64,000 nucleotides of DNA from Chiridota heheva (taxonomy: Eukaryota > Echinodermata > Holothuroidea > Apodida > Chiridotidae). Below the pieces are notes generated by a model, which made no database searches, was not told the origin of the DNA, and worked only from the letters and a program-made list of their open reading frames with translations. How positions within the stretch are numbered: the first letter of the stretch is position 1; each line of letters opens with the position of its first letter. The stretch spans positions 3,793,501-3,857,500 of the forward strand of contig JAIGNY010004447.1 in NCBI GenBank assembly GCA_020152595.1, in the 5' to 3' direction. Shown here one piece after another: positions 34,704-47,500 of this stretch. The translations under genes and the position numbers were made by a program.

Positions 34704-37120
34704 AAAAAATTAACTTGCTTTATAGTAACTCACTTTTGTCAGTTACACAGAGGCATGGTAGTATTACTCTAGTCCCTAAGAAGGATAAACCAAGGGATAA
34801 ACTTAAAAACTGGAGACCCATTTTTCTTCTTAAAATTTCTTACAAGGTCGCGTCTTCAGCCATTGCTTATCGTATTAAAAGGGTTTTTTATAAACTAATT
34901 TTTCCGGAGCAAAATGGGTTTTTGAAGGGCAGATACATTGGCGAGTGCATTCGTACAATTTATGACACTATGCATAGCTTAGATGAATACAATTTACCTG
35001 GCATCTTGTTTGCCATTGACTTTGAGAAGGCATTTGATAGTGTCTCTCATAAGTTTATCTTGAATACCCTTCACACTTTCAATTTTGGCCCTTCTATCAC
35101 TAATTGGTTAAACACCTTTTATAATGGGGGTTTCTCCTCAGTCCTTGTCAATGGCCACCCTACGGACACTTTTCAAATTTCAAGGGGTTGTCGACAAGGC
35201 GATCCTCTATCCCCGTATATCTTTTTGCTTTGTGCTCAAGTTTTAAATTCTTTAGTCAATAACAATGCCTCTATCAATGGTATTTGCTAGGGTGATTTTG
35301 AATGTAAACTAACACAATATGCTGATGACACTACTTTTTTACTTGATGGTTCAAACACATCTTTCTGTGGTATTATTGACACTCTTTTATTCTTCAGTAA
35401 GATATCTGGGTTAAAGATCAACCTTGAAAAATGTTTGCTTGTAGGTATTAGTTCTCTTAAGAATAGGTGTAATTTTTTTAATGATGATTTTGATATTCCT
35501 TGGATCCAGGGAGGTAACTTTGGTTTGTTAGGTATTTTATTTAATGTGGGACTTAAATCTCATGATTGACATCAATTATGCTAATGCTGCATCTAAAATG
35601 GATAAGATTATGTGTACCTGGTCTAAACGATATTGCACCACGTTGGGTAAAATTACTGTTCTTAAATCTCTGGTCTTACCTCATTTAAATTATCCTTTGT
35701 TGACTCTACCGTCCCCAAGTGATGACTACTTGTCCAAGCTTAATTCCGCCTTCTTTAAATTTGTTTGGAATAATAAGCCCGATCGAGTAAGCCGGAACCA
35801 GATTATTCAGGAATATTCCTCTAATGGTCTCAAGATGACTAATGTTCTTCACCATGCTACTGCTCTAAAAGCTTCGTATATAAAACGTATTCTTAAAGCT
35901 GATGGTAACATGACTTTGAATTATTTGCGTACTTATGGTTTTGATTATGACAAGTGGTTTAATTCAGGTGACGTATATATCAAAACTTTTATTTCTGGAA
36001 TGTCAAATAATTTTTGGAGAGATGTCTTCAAATGTTTTTGCAATTCATGGCAAGTAATTAGTTATACAAATAATGACATGGAACTTGTTCTGAGTCAACC
36101 ATTATGGCATAATACCAAAATTCAAATTGGTAATGTTCCAGTTTTCTACAGTCATTGGTTTAGTAAAGGTGTTACTATTGTGAACGATCTATTGAATGAT
36201 GATGGCTCTTTTCTTTCATACGAAGATTTTATTCATACTTTTAGTATTAATGCAAATTTTTTGGAGTACTACAGTGTCATCAGCTCTTTGAAACATTCTT
36301 GGGGTAATATTATTAGGGCAAGCAAGAAACTTTGTTCACCGGTTGACAACCATTATCATGTTATGCTTTTAAAGGGTGATTTAGAATGTAAAGCAATTTA
36401 TTGTACCCTTATTAAGGATGTTAGGTTTACTAATAAAGCTCGTACTAAGTGGGAGAATGTTCTTAACTCCACTTTTCTTGATGGCAAGTGGAGACTTTTC
36501 TGTTCCATCCCTTTTGATTGCAGCAATGATACCAAGATTAGATGGTTTCAGTATAAAATCCTCAATTGTTTCTTTCCAACTAATGTTTTGCTAAATAAGA
36601 TTGGGATAATTAATAATCCGCTTTGTTCATTTTGTTCAAGTAACACTGAATCAATTGTTCACTTATTTTATCATTGTAAGTTTGTGCAACCCTTGTGGAT
36701 TTATCTCAACAATGCCCTTAAAAATGGTCATATCAATATTTCACTGTTAGACCCAGAAACTATCTTGCTTGGTAAAAATCACGATAAACTGCTTAATTTA
36801 ATTATTATTCTTGTAAAGTATTACATTTTCATAACCAAAACCAATAAGAGGTTTCCAACTATAGTTGCCATGGACTGTTATCTTAAGAACTATTTTAACG
36901 TACAGAAGTTCATTTATAAAAAGAATATGTCTGACTCTTGGCAAAAATACTGGCTACCTTGGTATAACTTTTTACATTTATATAACTTTTGATGTTAATG
37001 TTTTGTGGTATTATGTAAACATTTTTTGTTTATTCCTTACTTGTGTTTTGTATATGCATTGTAACTCGAGGAGAAGAATTCAATAAATTAAAAAAAAAAA
37101 AATTAAAAAAATTAACTTGC
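34704..37120 (+). mobile_element. L1/Tx1-type LINE, 5'-truncated, with 15-bp target duplication
   Basis: The insertion (34719-37105) is flanked by AAAAAATTAACTTGC at 34704-34718 and 37106-37120 and ends AATAAATTAAAA plus A-run: the marks of target-primed reverse transcription. It begins inside the reverse transcriptase domain: SITLVPKKDKPRDKLKNWRP, then FPEQNGFLKGRYIGECIR, FAIDFEKAFDSVSHKF (motif A), SRGCRQGDPLSPYIF (motif B), LTQYADDTTFLLDG (motif C, intact). The C-terminal part (35544-36992, 482 codons) has WSKRYCTTLGKITVLKSLVL, FFKFVWNNKPDRV and a CxxC-x7-HLFYHC zinc-knuckle-like end. Only one stop (35288) and one frameshift (about 35540) interrupt it, so it is fairly young, but with its 5' half missing it cannot move on its own. 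Confidence 0.93.
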
Positions 37121-38602
37121 AGTTTAGTGGAACATTCTTAAACTTATTTGCAGACATTGAATAATCAATCACAAACATGCGGTGACTAAGAAAATGGCAA
37201 CTGAAATATAAATCTCAGAGAACTTTATCCCGTCGTGGTGTTTAATAGAAAAAGATTAAGGAAAAGTTTTTTGAAAAGTGTATTATTTAGAATACCTTAA
37301 TTAATATAAGAATATCCCAAAAGTTATAAGTTGTTTTTCAATCATCAATTTCTTACGTGTAACAACCCTCGTATGGCAATCCCAATGTTAATCCGTACTG
37401 AGAAATGTGTATAATAACTGAGGCCGTACTACACGGTTAGACCTGAGGCCGTACTACACGGTTAGACCTACGTCGACTCACCTCGAGAATCCTAACTTCA
37501 GCCTAATTATTTAGAGACCACTTCTTCGTTCATGATTGTTGTCGATAATATTTCAGCCAAATAATGTTTCAATTTCTGATGAATACAGCATATAATAAGA
37601 AATATATTTCAGTGTAACAAAATATACAAGAAAATTGTTAAACATGGAAGAAAATCAGACAAAATCCGACATTAGAAAACCTTATTCGCCTTTTCACAGC
37701 ATGTTTACAATAAACAAACAACAAGAAACCCTCTGCACACAATAGTACAGTCCATGCAGCTCGGGCGTGCTGAGATTACGGCAGAATTAAAATAAAGGGA
37801 TACAATAGCAGATGTAAAATGTTTTCTCTCATCGATTTCTATTTGTTGAAAAGTATGGGCTCTTTTTTGCACCAATCATGTTGGATTTTATATATATGGT
37901 AAATTGATCAATGTTAATTGTCAGGCTATGTAAAATGGACTCCCAAATACTTTCATAAATAAGTTACAAAGGTCAACCCGGCAATAAACTTGTGATTTGC
38001 TTGTGCTTTCATTGAAAAACAAGAAAAAACACTTTTTATAGTTTACAAAGTATGGTACTTTTTAGGGGGAATAATTACATAAAAATGGTCTCAAACGATA
38101 GATAATGAATTCAAGTTCTCTATAATGATTGAAATGGAACAAAACATTCAGACTCATTAGTTATAACGTTTGAAGTGTAAAATATGTGTGATTTTTTAGA
38201 GAGTTTTGCACATTTAAGGAGATTATCACAAGCGTATAAACCAAACATTCCTATATGCACTTAGGTTTAAGGCATGGGGGAAGGGGGCCAAGTCATACTT
38301 GTTAGGCCTATTATATAACAGTTAGGCCTGGTAAGCCCCACCCCCCGCCCCTGTGGGCAAGGGGAGGGGCTTACCTTTTCCTTTTTTTTGGTTTTGGATT
38401 GATTGATGTTCCATTTCCATGCATATTTATAATGAAAATAGGCCTCACAATTTATGAGAAAATGGTGGAACGGCTTAGAATAGAACTTAGGAAGCCGGAG
38501 CTTTTAAAAGCCCACCAAAACCTAGGAAAAATCTTGGCACTGCTGCAAAGTCACAAGTTTTTCACAGCTGCACCTTAAACCAGATCTAACGTAACGTAGG
38601 CC
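37121..38602. other. No gene recognised; possible CMAH 5' region
   Basis: AT-rich. Contains a 25-bp direct repeat (GAGGCCGTACTACACGGTTA twice, 37421-37470) and, on the minus strand, a consensus splice donor CTCGAG/GTGAGTCGACG ending at 37482. 38270-38370 is a GC-rich low-complexity patch. Confidence 0.45.
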
Positions 38603-41600
38603 TACAGTAGGTGTCCCAATTCAGCGTATTGGAAATTGTTTTTACTTCCGTTCGTTATATGTAGTTAACTATTTCTGAGAAATATCATTGTTACAAAGTT
38701 TAAGACTTACATTTTCTAGTTTAAAAGTATTTGAACTGTAATATGAAACAGTATTTTTTTAATTATGATTTTGAAATTTCGACAAGGTGTACATGTAGCA
38801 CAAAATGTGTACTGGTAGAGCGTATTTTCCACACATGCAATTTACTGTAAATAATCTCACTTTTATACAGGTACTTTTCAGTTTTTCATAATTATATTGG
38901 TAAGAAGCATCCTTATTAAGCTCTTTGTTATGGTTTAATACAATATTACCCGTCAAACATTAACCAAAACCTGTTTTAAAATTGTAGTTATTTCTACTGT
39001 TTTCCTATGTACCAGTTGTACGAAAATTTAGAAAGGATCAAATCAACAAGAAAAAAGTATTCCTCTGTTGTACATAGCACTAAAGGAATGGCCATTAATA
39101 CAACATGTCTACACGTTTTACTCTTAAGAATCAAAGGTTCCAATTGGGTATTGAAATAATATTTTCATTGCAATTTCCTTTTTGTTCTCCTTACAGGTAT
39201 AAAGTGATGAGTTTTTTTCTTTACTCTTTTGGTTTTATTTGTTCTGTTTTGAAACTTAGCTTTGATAATTTGCAACTTGTGGCTGTTTTGAAACTTGAAT
39301 TTGACACTTTTTAAATTTCCCAGCTTAAATTGAACTTCTTAGATTGTCATGCTGTTGTTAGAAAACGAGAAAAGAAATGGCTGGTGTTCCCCCACATCAC
39401 CCCCTTCCTTTCCCTCCCTCCCTCCGCTATCACCTTCTCCATCCCTATCAAACTTAAAAATAAATTCCTTGCAATTTCGAAAATGTTGGATGACCAAAGG
39501 GGAGATGGCTGATTTGTCCGACTGTTAACTAGTCTTTCCGACAAGATGAAGTTTCCAATTTCTTGACTAATACACCAATATGTCCACAGTCAGTATTAAA
39601 TCTTCTCTTTCGAAAGTTATCTTCTCTAGAAAAAGTTGGTAGCACGAGCCCATACACGCATGGTATGCTGTTTGATTTTTCTTCAACTTTTTTGTGCATG
39701 CCAATAATTCAATTAAAAGCTTTGTTTTGAGTTTTTTACTTTACTAAGAAACAAGCTACCAAATGTTCATCAAATAATTTTGAAGACAAAGAGTTTGCCT
39801 TACTAACTGCCTGCATGCAATGAGCGGTTTGCTCGTATGCATTTTCATGAAGTCGGTTGTTTATCAAATTTCATTTTTTTCTTTTACCTCCATTCATTTC
39901 AACTACATACCATATATCATTGCTGTACTGTTCCCTTCAGAAATCAAAAGCAATTTAATGATATTCCTATTGCACATCGGAATCTCAAAATCTTTGGATT
40001 TCTGGCTTTGTAATAGTATAAGTTACTGCTTTAGGTCCATGGAATTTACCCACCCTGTTGTTTTGACTCGGCAGATATAAGGTATATTTTGCCAAAGCTT
40101 ATAAGCTTGTGTAAAATCTAGGAGCAAAGGCCCTATAAGCCCTGCGCTTCTCGTGATTTTGTTAGCAAAATTTTTTCAGGAGTATTAAAAGGGTTAAATA
40201 ATGGCCACAGGGAAGAGGGTCAGGAGTGGCTAATTGCATTTTAACAGTTTTAGATTTTGGATACGACAAAGATTTGGTGGAGGGAAAAAAATATCTTACA
40301 AGTATGGAAGAAGAAAAAATGTGAAGAACGGGTTCATTTATGCAACAGGCGACAAGATAATGGAAAGTCACTGCATTTGGAATAAGCAAAGATTTAGTTG
40401 AAATTGGGTATGCTTTTGCACAAAAATATGGGAGCAAGCCTGGCGGAGGTGGGGTTCCTCCACATTTTGATAAGTCCTGGCCGGGGTTGTTAGAATCGCA
40501 GGCCTTTAAAATATGATACTTGAAATGTGACTGCTGGAAATAAAATTAAAATGTAACATAAGAAATCCTGGGATAAGGAGGCACGTGCCCCAAAAAATCT
40601 GCCATGCCCGCCCCTGTGCCAACCCAAATGAAAAACAAACTTTTCATATTTTGTTAAAACGTGTTGGTTATATATTAGCCTATTTTTTTTTTTTTTGATC
40701 TGTTATTTTCATTTAAAAATATATCATAAACTAGGAATATTCAGTGTTTCTGGGGGAATTTGGCCCCTGGACACCTACAGTAACGAAAGTTTAAATTGTG
40801 TGTTGTGTAGATACAAAGAAGAATTAACCCAGACACTAACACCAATGACACTAACTCTTCCAAGGGGACTACCCTATCCCTCAGACCTGGGGGCGATATC
40901 CCTCTCCCTACCATTCAGATGTTTGTCTAAGATGAGAGAATCCCAAACGTCTTGGAAGTTGAAGAGTTTATTAAAGTTTCAACATTTTCCACTAGTTTTC
41001 AGTTCCTAGTTGCAATATTTACTTGCAGGGATATGTTATCCCACATAACAAATCCCTGCTATAAGTACATCGTAGACCTGGAAGTCATTATATTTCCTTC
41101 TCAATAACTCATTCCCACCACTGGCAGTATAATAAACCAAGGCTTATATCATATTCTGTATATGACCACCACAATGTGTGACCACATACAGTGTAATTTG
41201 TAAACAAATTTTAAACCTTAGCATGTATCGTGGTAGCATTAAAAAAAAATTCAGATACTGTCAGGTTTATAAGTTTAAAGTCTTCTGTCGGAGCTATAAT
41301 ACTAAGAACAAGATGTTTTCTGTATGTAAGTGTAACAGGGAGGTGTAACGGAAAATCTGGCGATGAAAGCATTCATAAAACATTCATCATGATTATATAT
41401 TGATATAATAAAATGCAATTTTGAAAATTAGCACTAATACTGGGATGCAGTCAACAAGAGAGAACTTTCACAATATTTTAGGAAACTTCACATACATAGC
41501 ATAATGTTGTGTAAAGTGGCAATTCTGATTGACTGTGTTATATATGTCTATAACAGCTCCCTAGCTAGTAACACTGCTGCAGCTAGGGCCCCACGGGCGA

Positions 41601-43301
41601 GTGGGGCCCTGTAGGTATAATGGTAAAAATATACCATATTTTTTAAGGGCCTTGCAGTTACGCCACTGGCTAGTAATGTTTTATTCAGTCAGAAAATCCA
41701 ACATAGGTGAGCTGTAATCTGTGGTCACACTGTAGTGAAAAATAAAACAGACGTTTTTTGTTCGAAATTGGCAGCGATAACGAAAAACAAATTCAAATTA
41801 TGAGAGAGTGAAAGGAGAAGGAGGAGGAGGGGGAGGAAAACAGAAAAAAAAAACATCTATAACTGAACATATCCGGCATATGATATAATTTTGTGTTTAC
41901 AGTTAAGCCTCTGATGGCTTCAAGATTCCACAAATTGATCTGTAAGACAGAAATAAGCATGTGAATATTAACTTAAAATGGAAATATTCTATTTCGATCT
42001 TAAGTCCTTCTTTTTTAAAACCATGTATGGAACATTAAATTTTGAACTGCAGTAACCATACAATACTCTTTGCCAAAAAACAAATTTTGGTCCCGAGGGC
42101 GAAAGTGTCGGTGACATGAAAAACAGCGCGAGCGAAGGGTATTTTTATATATTTCTGCTTTCAACAGAACAAGCACATTTTAAATACTAGACATTTAAAG
42201 AACTATGAACATCTAGAGTCAACATGGGCTTAATTTGTTTAGAATATTATCTTAATCATCAAAACAGAAAAAAATCCCTCAAAATTAGTTAAAAATTGAC
42301 CAATTACAGCATAATCTGTGACATCAATTGAAAAGTATCTTTCATCTCCTTTTGTAGAACAATTGTTTTTTTATGCCTAAGTTAATTTTGTTTGTAAGTA
42401 TAGCATTGGACTTGGGGTATTTTTTAAAAGTTGGTGATAAACCCCGAATCATGATCTAGAAAAGACATTCGAAAGTTGGTCAATTTGCAACAAAACAATC
42501 AATGTAAACTTTCATAGTGGTGAAACCATTAAATACTTATACTTAATAGAGGATTTACACAAGAGAAAAGATCACAAATTATACAAACAAACAAATATTC
42601 AACTTCATTCATTACGAGAAAAAAAGAAGTATACTGTGGACAAATAAAACATTTTGTATAAAAGGGTAGCCTACATGATGACATAAATAAAAGACGAAAA
42701 AAGATTAATAAATTTATACTGTATCCGATGTGATAAAAACTTTTCAAAAGGTATACAAAAGTCACTGTATAATAAAAGTTCAATAGCAAACAGCTGATTT
42801 ACACAGCGCAAGCTCACATAAGTAGGCCTAGTTACAAAAGATAATACGCTCTACTGGAACCTCAGTTGCGCAAGCAATAATGGTCGCGAAAACATGGTAA
42901 AACAGTATTTACCATGCAAACTTTGTTTGTTTCGTTACTTGACAGTAATTTTCATATATTATTTTACCTGCAAAGCTTGACCGTATGTTTGAGGATTTTT
43001 TTATTCGTGCGTTCTGGTCAAAACGGAGAAAAAGTAGCATGATTTTTTTACTGTACCAACCAAGTCTGAAGTGACCCAAGCGATGTAGGCTCGAAATCAC
43101 AAGACAAAAATGTTTTTATTTCTCGTGGACGGAAACATATTCTGAAGATATATTTCAGCAACAATCGCGATTTTGTATGTTTAAGAGTATAAATATTTGG
43201 TAAGATTTTAGCAATAATTTACTAGAAGTAAACGAATAAGCAAATGCGAAAATACGCGGAATTGGTACATAGGCCTACGCTGAATTGGTACACCTACTGT
43301 A
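38603..43301. mobile_element. Putative TIR element or pair of TIR ends flanked by TA
   Basis: CAGTAGGTGTCCCAATTCAG plus CGTA (38605-38628) is repeated inverted at 43276-43299 with 23 of 24 bases equal, and TA flanks both outer ends. CAGT-starting inverted repeats with TA duplications fit the Tc1/mariner/pogo group. No transposase is recognisable in the 4.7 kb; ORFs stay below 105 codons. It could be a degraded or non-autonomous element, or two separate small elements whose inner ends I cannot see. Confidence 0.5.
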
Positions 43302-43776
43302 GGCTAAGCCTACAAACTTAAGGTCTAAAACGTTAGGTCTAAACGTTAGGTCTAACTTTAATTCTCAAACACAAAACTGCAGTCCGTGCAGAGTAATAGA
43401 AAGCCTAACGTTACTCGTTGTTCACACAGACTAGAACTTACAAAGACAGTATTATTGTTACAACAGCAAACTAAACCACCCACCCTTTTCACCTTAATCT
43501 TACGTGCCACCTCCGACGTTGGGTGCTCCTGGCTGTCCTGCAGTCCGATCCGCGATCAATATCGTACACGTCCGTCAGACGGGCTTTCCGCTCCACACTT
43601 CCGAGGGCGACAATCCAAAATATAGGATGCAGATGCGGCGAGAACCCCAACTCAACTTATACAATTTCACACAGTGCACACACTGTAAAAGTTTTGATCG
43701 AAAAGCCGTAAGTGAAAAATTATTTTCTTTTTAAACAATTTTGGCTTAGTTTTTTCTTAAAAGACCCAAATGTCAA
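43302..43776. other. CpG-containing stretch, no gene proven
   Basis: 43500-43640 is richer in G+C and CpG than its surroundings (CCTCCGACGTTGGG, GATCCGCGATCAATATCG, CCGTCAGACGGGC). ORFs of 62-79 codons overlap here in several frames without homology. On the minus strand a donor-like CACGTAAGAT stands at about 43497. It could be a promoter or first-exon region. Confidence 0.35.
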
Positions 43777-44590
43777 AAAAAATACTTAAAATACATAAGT
43801 ACAACGGAATAAAACCAAAATTAAAAAGAAAAAGCAAAAACCTTATATAGAAATTTACCGCTATACTAGGATTTTATTTTCCCATATGGTAGCATTAGTA
43901 TGGCGTACGTGCCAACTCGAGGGTAGCAACAAGTTACGCAATGTCGGCTGCGCCAATAATCAGGTGGCATGTGCACTTTATGAAATAAATGATCAAAAGA
44001 TTTTAAGATATTAGTTTTGATCTGTATGGTTTCACAAAGGATTCTCCAGCTAATAAACTGGTTTTAGATTTTAAGAATGCTGACTTTGCTGCACTTCCTG
44101 ATAATTTGTCTGAATCTGAATCGGTTAAGTCGGCAAAAATCCTTCAAGAGGACATGAACGCCAACCAAGCGTAAAAAGTATAAGTAAAAAAATTAATAAA
44201 ATACGTAAGTGCAACGGAATAAAACCAAAAAAAAAAAAAACCTTATATAGAAATTTACCGCTATACGAAGATTTTATTTTACCCATATGGTAGAATTAGT
44301 ATGGCGTACGTGCCAACTCAAGGGTAGCAACAAGTTACGAATTGTCGGCTGCGCCAATAACCAGGTGGCATGTGCACTTTATGAAATAAATGATTAAAAG
44401 ATTTTAAGATATTAGATTTGATCTGTATGGTTTCACTAAGGATTCTCCAGCTAATAAACTGGTTTTAGATTTTAAGAATGCTGACTTTGCTGCACTTCCT
44501 GATAATTTGTCTGAATCTGAATCACTTAAGTCGGCAAAAATCATCCTTTAAGAGGACATGAACGCCAACCGAGCGTAAAAAGTATGAGTA
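43777..44590. repeat. ~405-bp tandem duplication next to a LINE
   Basis: Two copies (about 43777-44187 and 44188-44590) sharing CCTTATATAGAAATTTACCG, GTGGCATGTGCACTTTATGA and GAGGACATGAACGCCAACC. The last ~45 bp of the unit also borders the LINE copy at 53.7 kb, so the unit is LINE 3' terminus plus adjoining DNA. Each copy is open on the plus strand for about 50 codons (LYGFTKDSPANKLVLDFKNA); no function recognised. Confidence 0.8.
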
Positions 44591-47500
44591 AAAAATATCT
44601 ATAAAAAATAGTTAGCAATACAAGTGTTTAGTGGGTTTAGCTTTAAAACAGTTGAGACTTGGTGCATGTACAATGTCTGACGGTAAAGCATTCCAGTCCT
44701 TTAGTGTGTGAGGGAAGAAAGAGTGTTTATATACATTCTTTTTAGCATAGGGAACCTGGAAATTAAGGTCATGATTATTTCTTGTATTAGTTCTGACGGT
44801 GGGATAAGTTCATCTTTATTGATGGCGACAAGATTGTTATTGATTTTATATAGCATATGTAGCCGGGTGTTGTATCTTCTTGTTTTTAGCAGGGGCCAAT
44901 CTAATTAATAAAGCATGTTTTTAACACTAGATTTATAAGAGTTTTCTGCCATACAGAACCTGGCTGCTCTCCTTTAAATAGATTTAAGTTTATCCACATC
45001 ACACTGGTGATGGGGATCCCAGACTGCTGATGCGTACTCAAGTACTAGCCTGACGAGAGCTTTATAAGCAGTGGATTTAACGTCGGTAGGACATCTACCT
45101 ACTGTGGTGTAGCGGTTATTATACCTGTCTACAGACCACGAGGCCCTGGGTTCAAGCCTGGGTTGGGTAGACACGCCAGTGTACCACAACTGGTTATCAA
45201 ATGCCGTGGACATTGACTTGGTTGTCGATGTTATGTCTGTCCGTGCGTCGTACCTGTGTTCTCGTCCTGGTCGTATTAAGCGTTTCGTGATAGCATTGTT
45301 ACCATCATAACCGAATACGCAGGCGACGACCCCGTCATTGTAATTGTGTGTTCACTCGTCGTCGTCGTCGTCGTCGGTAGGACAGTTTGAGAGGTTACGT
45401 TTTAAAAGGCCAAGTACAGAGTTAGCTTTCCTGGTTATGTTATGTATATGTTTATCCCATCTAAGTTTATTATCAATTCCAACACCTAGGTATGGGTGGG
45501 AGTTGACATGTTTTAGTGGCTGGTTGCATAAGGTATAAACAGGTGATTTAAAGCATTTCTTAGAGGAGATTGACAAGATGTAGCATTTAGAGGGATTAAA
45601 ATTCATTTGCCATTTGTTTTGCCATTGTTCAAGTTTGTTAAGATCATCTTGGAGGATTTGTTGGTCAGAGGGGTTATCAATTGTTCTGTACACAAGGCAG
45701 TCATCAGCAAACAGTCTAACTGTGCTGTTTATATTATCAGGGATGTCATTTACAAATAAAAGGAAAAGTAATGGACCCAAAAGAGTACCTTGTGGCACAC
45801 CGGATAAAACCTGTTTAGAATCAGAGATTTCACCATCACAGACAACACGCTGGATGCGGTTGTTGAGGAATGATGCAAACCAGGCCAGGAGATTTCCATC
45901 AATGCCATAGGCGGAAAGTTTGGATAACAGGCGCTGGTGTGGGACTTTATCAAAGGCTTCTGAAAAGTCAAGAGTAGCCATAGAGACGTTACTGTTTTGG
46001 TCAATTTGTTTAGAGATATCATTTATTGTTAAGAGGAGTTGTGTTTCTGTCGATCTTTTTGCACGGAAGCCATGTTGTAAATCAGTTAAGATATTATGCT
46101 CATCAAAGAATTTCATCACATGTGAGTGGATTATATACTCAAGGATTTTACTACAAACGCAGGTGAGGGAAACAGGTCTGTAATTAGCTGGGTTTTGTTT
46201 ATCACCTTTTTTTCAAAACACGCTACATATGTTTGCTTCTTTCCACTTGTTAGGGATAGTACCATTATCGACAGGTTTGAAAGAGATCAGTTAGAATTTC
46301 ATAGAGGTCATCAGCGTGTGTTTTTAGAAACCATGGTGGTATTCTTTGAGGTTTTTACGGACAGCCTTCCTGAAGCTTTTATAGGTAGTCCAGTTATTGG
46401 CTTGTTGAGTAGTCTTAGCTTTTTGAAACAGTTTATGTTTTTTCCTGCAGAGACGGCGTTGGATACGGGTGAACCAGGGCAGATTTAGTTTAGTTGAGGT
46501 GAATTTGTGAGGCGTGTTTTTTTTTATATAAATAATCAGTTTAATTTCCTGTTCAAAGAAAATCCATTTTTTATCAACGTCAATGGAGTTATTGAATTGA
46601 GTATAATATTGCAGTTTTAATTTGGTCAGGTCCTCTTTTATTCGTTTTATGTTAGCTGTTTTCTTTAAATAGATTTTACGTTTAGGCAACTTTTTACAAG
46701 AAGGGGAGATATTTAGGGTCAGTTCAACAATATCATGGCCATTTATACCGGGAATGACATTAGCTGAGGTAACAACTGGTGAATTGTTAGTAAAAACAAG
46801 ATCAAGGATGTTGTTATCTCTGGTAAGTGACTGCACCATTTGTGTGAGATTAAATGAATTGGTCACTTCAAGAAGAATTTTGGCTGCTTCGGAGAAAGCG
46901 TTAGTTCCTGAAATAATGTTTTGACTCCAGTCAATGTTAGGTTGGTTGAAATCACTAGCAAGAATAAGATTGTTTTCGTCAGCATTTTTACCAAGCTTTT
47001 GGAGCGATTTTTTCAACTCAAGTATGCTAGTGAGATCATTGTGACTGGGTCTGTAAAATGTTCCTATATACATGCTCTTTTCCTTAGGAAATTGGAATTT
47101 GGTCCAGATAATTTCACAGTCAGAGTCTAATTTAGTGAGCTCAGTGAAAACAAGGTCATTTTTTATTGCCTATAATACACCACCATAACCATTTGAATTT
47201 CTATCTTTGCGAACGACTGTATAGTTGTCCGGGAAAATTTCAGCGCTGGTAATTTCGGAATTAAGTCAGGATTCAGTGCCAATAATGATATCTAGGTCTT
47301 TTTCTTTGTTAAGACTTTCCACGGAGGCCGTCTTGTTTCGAACACTCTGAAAGTTGATAACAAGAAGTTTTACAACCTTCCTTTTTTCCCTTTTGAGATT
47401 TGTTTTCAATTTGACAACAGGATGTCAGGATGGTGGTTGGACCCCGAGTCAAGGCCAAAAGAACAATTTTGAAGTGGCTCATATGAGTTAGTACAGTTGA

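Noticed and set aside
40695..41009. 104-codon plus-strand ORF as a transposase for the TIR element
   Set aside because: No DDE/D motif or DNA-binding domain can be seen; composition looks random.
45094..45180. Possible tRNA gene
   Set aside because: Same reasoning: Pol III boxes belong to a SINE with target duplication and a tail.
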